Origin: Isoetes taiwanensis
Taxonomy: Eukaryota > Streptophyta > Lycopodiopsida > Isoetales > Isoetaceae
Assembly (NCBI GenBank): GCA_021234155.1
Contig: JAJEKV010000564.1
Location: 82,687 to 146,686, forward strand
DNA: 64,000 bases
Reading direction: 5' to 3'
Shown here piece by piece: positions 56,591 to 64,000 of this stretch. Position 1 is the first letter of the stretch, and the number at the start of each line of letters is the position of its first letter. Below the pieces are notes generated by a model. It did no database searches, had not been told where the DNA came from, and saw nothing but the letters and a program-made list of their open reading frames with translations. Both the position numbers and the translations under genes were made by a program.

Positions 56591-58379
56591 GCGGCTTTAG
56601 CAAATGTAACCCTTCAATTGAGCAGCAAGGTTAAAAAAAATTATTTTCTAGTACATATATTTTCTATTATTCATGTATTTCTCCACCCACAGCAATGCAA
56701 TTGGAACAAAATACCATTATTAATTTATAATTAATGAGATACTACGAAATTAATAGCAAACCAACCAACATTAAACCTTAAAAAAGGAAAATCTTGAAAA
56801 AATTGTTGTGAGCACTCGAGTCTTTGCAGGTGTGGCGCTCTTTTCAAATGGCCCGTTCTTTGCGGGGCGATCTGCTTGCATCTTCTACTCTTGATTAGGC
56901 GGAAGTTCGAAATTCTGATCACGCTGCATCTTACGCTCTTGTTGGTTAGGCGAGTTCGAAATTACGCTTTCGATTCGGTTGCTCCAATTACGCTCTTGAT
57001 GCGAAATGATGAAGATCGGCTCAATTCTGCTATACCGACCATCAAAGGTAAACTCGCCCTCTTTATCCATATATTGCCTTGCAAAGTGTCTTTTCAATTA
57101 TAAGATGATCTTATAAAGAGGAAGATGTGTTTACGGCAAGCCCCTCTCGGGGGCGGATAAAACTTTCCATATCAATTGTTTGTAAAGATCATTTCCACTT
57201 GATTTGTGCCCTCAACCGAGAGGCGTAGCTTGAATTCTAATAAAAAATCTGAAAAATTGACGCGGTACCCGGACATCATAGCCGCCTCTATCGATCTGAG
57301 AAGTTTTAGATGCCAACATCATATTAAAAGCATGGATGAAGGTTCAAATTTAAAGGCCTGGTTTCATCAGCCCAAATAGAACTCGAACCATGAGCGATAA
57401 ACTTTTATGTTTTTTGTTAACTTGTAGGAACTTATTTTTTCCCAACCAAACTTCGAATGAATGGGACTGTGAACTCGAATCGAACTCTGTTTTGGGCTGG
57501 AAAGGATCGGACTTTCGGAAAAGCGTAATGAGATATAAAAATATAGCTGTTCATTGCAATCAATTCTTCTTCTTCACGATATTTAAATATCTTCGCGCCC
57601 ATGGATTCTTTTTTCTTCCCGATATGGTCTTTTGCAAATTCTATACAATTTCGCGGTTGATACCGCTTCTTGCAAACTCGAGCGATATTGATTTTTGCCG
57701 AGATTTTTCCTTGGGATTATGCTTTCGTGATCGTTTTCCTCGATTATGCTTTAAGCTTGTTTCGAGAGATAGTGAAGGTATGTATTAGGTGAGATTCCCC
57801 ACTACGGATTATGGGCGTGTCAATTAACTGAACACCAATCCTTTGATGGCATCTGATTTGAAGCTTGGATGATGATTCCACTGCATGGTTAGCGGTTAGC
57901 AAAATGCTGCCCTCAAAACTGAAAACTCCTGCATCTAATTGCAAAACACTTTCGGTTAACTATCGGGGAACCTTTATTTTGAGATTATGATAATTGCCGT
58001 GGGTTGGATTTACGCCAAGTAGAGAGCAAATGCAGTAGATTTTAAATAAGTTTGATTTTTTAAATTCTTGGCAATTCTTTGCTTGCCATAGTGGAATCAT
58101 CTATCTTAGGTCCTGAAAGGAAGCCGCGATTAAATTTTGCTCCCAAGTCTTGTAGATAGTGGAATCGGCCCTTAGTTTTTATTTCATATATTGTCTCCTT
58201 TTTTTTACCAATTCTTTTGGTCTAGATGGTAAGACCCAAAAGGATCTCGTCAACAAGATATATTCAAAGCTTTCATAAGTCTCAAGCAAGAAGAGGAGCA
58301 AGAAGCACTACCTCTAGCGATGTTGACATTAAGCACCTAATGATGCCTTAGATCTTAATCTGAGAACGGACATAAGCGA
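56591..58379. other. Unassigned AT-rich region
   Basis: No family is recognised. A 132-codon plus-strand frame at 57,390-57,788 is phenylalanine-rich and without motifs. Words such as CGCTCTTG-T and GAAATT-CG recur at 56,880-57,000 as a loose local repeat. Confidence 0.4.
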
Positions 58380-60720
58380 GGAAGATGATATGTCGGATGA
58401 GGAATTTGATGAATTTGAAGAGTGTGATGGAACTTACGTTACAAAAAGTTTAAAGAGTTTGGAAACCAAGTTGGGTTTATTCCATATCCATGGAATTATT
58501 GTGTTAAAATTCCTCCTAATCAAAGGATTAAATGTAAATGGTGTGTGGAATTTAAGATGGACACATCCTTTGCAAAAGGGGAAGTTCTTCTATACAAAAG
58601 GAGCTTTAGCTACTCATGATAAATCGAGAGGTTCACAAAGCTTGCTACCTATGCATGGAAGCTAAGAAGAAGCCACCAACTTCCACTATTCCAAAAGGCT
58701 GTTGTACTTATGTATTGAACAAGAAAAAGGCTCGTATCTTGTGATAAAATGTGCATACAAAGTTGCATCACAAATGCAATCTTTGAAGGGTATGAGAGGC
58801 TTTGTGAATTTCAAAGGTGATTGGGACTCTAATATGCCTATCAGCTTGACAGTACTCATCTTATACAAATCTTATGGCAGGTACATTTATTGAGTTATGT
58901 TTAATTTGTATATGTCTTCCCTATGAAGATTAATTTGTGTTTTTTCTGGCTTTTATTTTTAAAGCTCAAATGTTCATTCATTTCATTTTGTTAATCTCAT
59001 TTTAGGTAAAAGATTTTATGGCTCTGCTGCCCATCGAGCATACTTGGAGATATTATTGAAGGGAGGTTGTGGAGAGTCCATTCTACTCCATAATGGTTGT
59101 GAAATAGATAGATCTTTGGAGCAACATCTCATTGTTTTTATGTGTTACTTAGCGAGGAGGAGAAAAGGCAAAGGGCATACCATGCACACGTTTCTTGAAA
59201 TTACTTGGAATCAAAGATGGGTACATCTAATACCTTTTATCAAAGTCTTGTTTCTTGTTTGAATGAATTGGGGCTGCCTATGTCCAAGACTAGTTGGCAT
59301 TGCAAACGATGGTTGTTCGGCAATGGTTGGGTCTAAAATGGTCTTGTAACACAACTTGAAGGGATGTACCACATTTGGTAGATGTGCATTGTATTGCTCA
59401 TCGAGAAGCACTGCGGCGGGTGATGCTTTCAATTACTTTCCCGTGTTAAAGATCTTGAGAAATTGGCAGGGAAAGTGAGTTCATGGGTGGGTAGATCTTC
59501 AAGAAGGCATGCAAGTTTACGTTCTTTGGGAGGTTTTGAGTAGCCAAAGATTAACTTGCAACAAATTCATGACGTGAGATGGCTTTCTGGTGGAAATGTC
59601 ATCTCACGTATTAAAAATTGATGCGTGGGAAACAAATGAAGAACATGAACTACTAAGTTCTTTCAAAAGGCAAGTGTGCAATTCTATTTTCATTTCCTTC
59701 TGATGTTTTATTAGAGCTTAATGTCTTGAATAAGCTTTTCCAAGAAAGCATGGTTGAAATTTCAAACATATCATCTGATTTCCTCCACTATTGCTATTTT
59801 AGACTCAAGGTATCTTAGTACATCTTTTGGAAGCGTTACCAAGTATACTACTGAATTCTGCTTGATGCTTCAGAGCATGAAAGGCCACTTGCTTTATAAG
59901 GATGATGGAGGTTTTCGTCATAGGTATATATGAATTCTTTTGATAGCCAATGTTTGTTTTTGTATTGTCACTTCATAGTTATATATTTCATTGCTTATTA
60001 AATTTACATGCTTTCCTTTGATATGCCTTCATTTGGATACACAATTGCATCATGTGTCAAAGTTGGTCAAGAATTTGTGAGGAAAGGTCATATCATGTTT
60101 GAAGCAAAGATTTAATGATCCAGGGGAAGATTTGTTAGCAAGCACAAAGTTATTCTCCACAAATGAATATCCTATGGATTGAAGGAAATGGAAGACCAAG
60201 CGGATAAGTGGACTAGCACTTTATGCAACAATTTTGGGGAAGGAAAATATGCATTTCTTGATATTGAAAAGTGCAAAAGGGCAAGCATATTCATTTTTAG
60301 TAAGATTACAAGTGCAACAAAGCCGTAAGAACATGAAGACTTATGGGATGCTTGTAGAGTGTGTGATTTCTATTTTGATGTCTATGATGGCGATGATGAA
60401 GTTGTGGCAAAGCGGTTCTAATTCTTCGGCATCATCGTAGAATGTGAGCGTGGATTCGAAGGCAAAACTTGATAAAGGATGATGATCGAGAATCTTTGAA
60501 TTTGAAAACTCTTGAAATATTGATGTTCTTATCATTATCATCGCTTTGGCGATGGCGGAATGGAACTATGAGATGATCTATGCTAATTGGATGGATCATA
60601 AACAGCGCCCATGATGGTGCAATTGTAAACTTTTTGGGCTATTGAATCATAATAGGAAGGCTTTAAGCTTTATGTGTGAATTATATATGATGAAGTGTTT
60701 TTGCTTTTATATTGAAGATG
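58380..60720 (+). pseudogene. hAT-like transposase or zinc-finger (DUF4371-type) gene, decayed
   Basis: Plus-strand blocks in several frames resemble the plant TTF/BED-type zinc-finger family derived from hAT transposases. An acidic start (MSDEEFDEFEECD, 58,390) precedes a possible BED-like KCKWCG near 58,530. Later blocks read GLVTQLEG, then a HREA-like His block near 59,400, LEKLAGKVSSWVGRSSRRHA (about 59,455-59,515), INLQQIHDVRWLSGGNVISR (about 59,550-59,610) and VLLELNVLNKLFQESMVEIS (about 59,705-59,765). The QxIHDVRWLS motif is typical of this family. The C-terminal dimerisation region is not clear. Terminal inverted repeats were not found. Frameshifts and stops make it a pseudogene. Confidence 0.7.
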
Positions 60721-60950
60721 TGCTTGTTTATTGCAGCTTTAATGAATGGCTAAGAAAAAAATTAACCTTCAAAAGAATGGCATCTTGGCAAAATTGCCTT
60801 TCAACATGAATGTCAACTCTAAAAAGTTGCCTTTAAAAAAAATGGAATACCACCATTCAATTTTAAGGCTTGCCTTGAAGCCTTTATCCTTTTATTTTGT
60901 TCAAGAGTAGGATTTCAATCTTGTTCTCGTGGAATATTATGAGTCTCAAG

Positions 60951-61076
60951 TAACAATTGTTTATGAGGTAAAAATGGAAGAAGTGATCTTCTCCGGGAGA
61001 AGATTTCAGGATGTAACAATTGTTTGTGAGGTAAAAATGGAAGAAGTGATCTCCTCCCGCAGAAGATTTCAGGTGT
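60951..61076. repeat. Two-copy tandem repeat, period 63 bp
   Basis: TAACAATTGTTTATGAGGTA through GAAGATTTCAGG occurs twice (60,951 and 61,014). D1 has only one unit of the first part, so this arose in D3. Confidence 0.9.
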
Positions 61077-61268
61077 AAGCTCTCATGTAAGCTCTCATGA
61101 GCTGCTGACCATAGTTCGCAGTGATGGTGTCGCCCTCAAATCTTCGCCCGAAGATTCTTTGGGAATTTGCCAAATTTTCACTATTTTGATGATAAAGATG
61201 AAAAAAGAATCGAAATTAGACAACCATTCAACAAAGATTTAGCTTTTGAAAAACAACTTGATAAGGGC

Positions 61269-61430
61269 GTCGATGGTCCATTCGCGGGGGTGGTGGTTTT
61301 AGTGATAAGGCTTTTGGATTGGGGTGATCCCCACTTTCGGGTTCAAAAAACCCATTGGCTACCATCGGGTGGGAGACTATGGGCAGGTGCAAATCACCAA
61401 CCATACCTTCAAACAAAGGTCGATGGTCCT
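61269..61430 (+). mobile_element. tRNA-derived SINE, D3 copy
   Basis: The same SINE as at 51,342, with a GGGTTCAAAAAACCC-type B box and a CACCAACCATACC end; the poly(A) is nearly lost. It is flanked by GTCGATGGTCC on both sides, the counterpart of the D1 target duplication. It therefore sits at the same site as the D1 copy and was inserted before the block duplication. Confidence 0.8.
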
Positions 61431-62739
61431 ATTTATTTTGTTAGCGGAACTAATGTTGTGTAGTTAGCGTCTTTTGTATCTGAGAAAAGGTCACTTACCG
61501 GCGCCTGCTGCGAAATCGCGCGACGGACGTGTTGACAAAAGCGGTGACCTTCCTGTAATTCCTATAGCGTGGAGGATGGTTAGGTGTTGGATTGCTGCGC
61601 CATATATTTGCCAATCAGATGGAATCGCCATATTATTTGCCAATCAGATGGAATGTTTGGCAAATGTACTCCAAAAAAAAGCGTACCAAAAAGTCACTTC
61701 TTGGAAAAAAAGCATATCAAAAAGTGCATATAGCGACATCTTATTAGCAAAAGCATGGCAAAAAAAAGGTGTCTATCCTTTATGGGAAATAAAATATCGC
61801 AAGAATCAATGTCCTCCATGTTGGATAAGCAGAAGAGGAAATTTGTACTTTCATGAAAATAAAGCGCAAAACATGGTGGACATTTATAAGCAAGATAAAG
61901 GGATATTCATATTTATCTAATTTCTGGGTTACTCGAATGGCATGCATACCTTAGTGAGGAAGCTAGAACATCTATAAAATATCTTAGATTGGCCGGCGGA
62001 GATGGCAGAGACATACTGGGTATCTCTGAGAATATCTTAAATGGATGTACTACCAAAAACAAGATTCCAAATCGACACATGTACTTGCTTAAAAGTTTTG
62101 CGTTTTTGCTCACGCTAGTGTTTGCATTTTAAGCGTGAGTAGCGTGAGTTTTAGAACCCAAAAATAATTTTAACCTTCCGCAGTTTTTGGCGGTGGGAAG
62201 GTGGGTAACATCGACCCGTTCCCAGGATTGACTCTCCTCTATTGGCCTCCTGCTTCCATGATTTCTTGCCAAGGCTTAAAATAGCGAAGCAAAGCGAACC
62301 CGAGAAAGCTTGGTCATTAAAGCTTCATCAGGCATCAATTGCTTGAATTTTCCGGGGCCTTCGGTTCTTTCATTTTCTTCATTTGAAAGATGACTTTTAA
62401 TCATTTTTGGCCACGGTGAACAATTTGAATAACGGATGTGTATTTGGATTTTTTTTTTTCTAAATGTGAATGTTTTGCGAGGGTATGCGACCTATGAATC
62501 TACGCTTCATTTTTTAAATTTTCGACAAAGCTTGCTTTTCCTTCCCCATTCGATTTGCCATTGTCACAACTCAAACTAATAGATAAGCGAGATAAGCTTC
62601 TTGATCTTCCCGCTGCTATTGTTACCTTTGATATCTTGGCTCCTTGACAACTAGAGATGCAACAACATATTCGGTGATGACATAGCTATTGCACTTTTTT
62701 TTTACTTCAAGTAATTTGCACCCCAGCTAGTAATATGAC

Positions 62740-63360
62740 ATAACGGGAGGCTGATTTTTGCAACTGTAAGCCTAAGTCCCGGCATCAATATATTCTTAGG
62801 ACATAAGTTGTTTGGGTTATACTTAATGCCATAGTGTTTTGTATCCTTTAAATGTCGAGAATCCTTTTTTCCGACCATCGATGTAGCTTGCTTGCATTAT
62901 GATTCCTACGCTAAGCATATTAACAACATAAGCTATATGGTGGGTGTATTGTTGGATAGATACAACATGCATCTAATCAATTCTCTGTAAAATTATTTCC
63001 TTCATCTCCTTCATTTCTTTCTTACATGTTGTAAGTTTATGCCTGGAACAATTGGTGTTTTTATTTGTATTTTGCATTTTTCAAGGTTAAATCTCAAGAG
63101 CTTATTTTTCAATGTGCATTGTTTTGATTGTAACATTCTCCTTTTCTGTCTCTTATCACTTCAATACCAAGAGAATGTTTCAAAATTCACCCTAGATTCA
63201 ACCTTTTTTTTTTTTCCACATCTTTTAATGATTCAAAACTTTCACACTATGGTAGCCGCATCGGTCATTCACATAAAGTGCAATGATGTAGTATTCATCA
63301 CCATTTGTATCTACATAGATTCCCCACCATTCTTGGTTTCTCAAACCCTTGTTCTCTAAA
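62740..63360 (-). pseudogene. Copia RT-RNase H fragment, D3 copy
   Basis: The nucleotide counterpart of 53,130-53,780. The active-site box again reads YVND (minus strand near 63,265-63,285), now with an extra frameshift. The ENANTVKTPIV region is still detectable at 63,030-63,090 but more indels are present than in D1. Confidence 0.75.
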
Positions 63361-63374
63361 GGTATTTATCTTTA

Positions 63375-63935
63375 CGGGTAGCGAGAGCCAGCAAAAGTCG
63401 AAGAAGCGAGCGGGAGAATCATGCATGGTCGTCACGGGTTGCCAGCCGGAGGCTTAGTGCCATTTATGAGTCACTAAAAACAAGGAGAGGGATATAAAAG
63501 AAAAGAGTGGGAAGAAATAAAGTAATGGCTAATAATAACGATTTCTCGATCCATTGGTTCATATAGAATGCAGGCGGACGATTGATCAGCAAGGTGAAGC
63601 TATGACGGCAGCTGTAAAGAAGCGATGTGATCAATTTGCAGGGCACATGTTTAGTTGTTGCCCAAAGCTTCGGGGATCATGAATTGAAGCACAAGATCTA
63701 ATTTTTTTCTCTTTCGCATAGAGTCACGTCGAGGTAAACCCCAACAATAGCATTTCATCGGTTCTCTAAATAAAAATTTGGATTATATTATATGGAAATT
63801 ACGAACCTTTTTATTATTTGTCCAATCACTATTTGAAAGAATGTGCTATTTTGTCACAACTCAAATAGAATCTTGTTTATTCTCTATGAATTTATCAGTT
63901 TTTAAGAATATTTGGAAAAATGTTATTCTATTTTG
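63375..63935. other. Extra block of about 560 bp in D3, absent from D1
   Basis: In D1 (53,785-53,815) ATTTATCTATGC is followed within about 15 bases by CACTCTCTAGGGAGC. In D3 these flanks are separated by this block. It has no recognisable protein, poly(A) or clear terminal repeat. It is either an insertion in D3 or a deletion in D1. Confidence 0.6.
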
Positions 63936-64000
63936 TGTACCACTCTCTAGGAGCTTGTTTGAGACCATAGATTGCCTTATTTAATTTCCATATCATATTC

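Larger units (their letters stand above)
60866..64000. repeat. Duplicated block, copy D3 (runs off the window)
   Basis: Collinear with D1 (51,115-53,900), including SINE, GATGGAAT tandem words and the copia fragment. At 63,375-63,935 it has an extra block of about 560 bp. Small indels are frequent between the two. The repeat continues past the window end. Confidence 0.85.

Overview
The window reads as repeat-dense nuclear DNA of a flowering plant. The support is a plant-type GDP-fucose protein O-fucosyltransferase with GT/AG introns, chromodomain Ty3/gypsy elements primed by an initiator-Met-like site, Ty1/copia, L1-like and RTE-like LINEs, a tRNA-derived SINE and a hAT-like transposase remnant. 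The species cannot be told from sequence alone. I see no intact gene of certain function. Almost every coding stretch is broken by stops and frameshifts, either from decay or, in part, from an unpolished assembly.

Layout, left to right. 1-5.9 kb holds unassigned sequence with one candidate first exon (minus strand, 2515-2701) and a LINE 3' end. 5.95-10.3 kb is a 5'-truncated Ty3/gypsy chromovirus on the minus strand (copy A). About 11-16.45 kb is a long degenerate L1-type LINE on the plus strand ending in poly(A). 16.5-20.1 kb is unassigned, with an 89-bp L1 tail insertion. 20.1-22.5 kb holds a LINE fragment, a gypsy integrase end and its LTR. 24.4-26.8 kb is an RTE-like LINE on the minus strand. 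27.09-27.55 kb is a truncated L1 with perfect 15-bp target duplications.

The main feature is one LTR retrotransposon spanning about 27,786-44,423 on the minus strand (copy B). It has two LTRs of about 1.5 kb, a 5-bp target duplication, a primer-binding site, a polypurine tract, gag, protease, RT, RNase H, integrase and a chromodomain. Its 5' LTR is split by a further insertion of about 4.6 kb. Between primer-binding site and gag it carries about 3.7 kb of extra sequence. There, in the element's orientation, lie a divergent histone H3-like reading frame (36,431 to about 37,170) and a second reading frame of unknown family with an acidic end (35,167-36,154). This cargo is the most unusual part of the window.

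47.45-50.73 kb is a multi-exon O-fucosyltransferase pseudogene on the plus strand. 51-64 kb is built from duplicated blocks. The 3' end of the O-fucosyltransferase recurs at 55.88-56.59 kb, where it has gained a LINE tail. A block of about 3 kb with a SINE and a copia RT recurs at 60.87-64.0 kb. Between them lies a degenerate hAT-like gene (58.4-60.7 kb). Short two-copy tandem duplications of 24-187 bp recur across the whole window.
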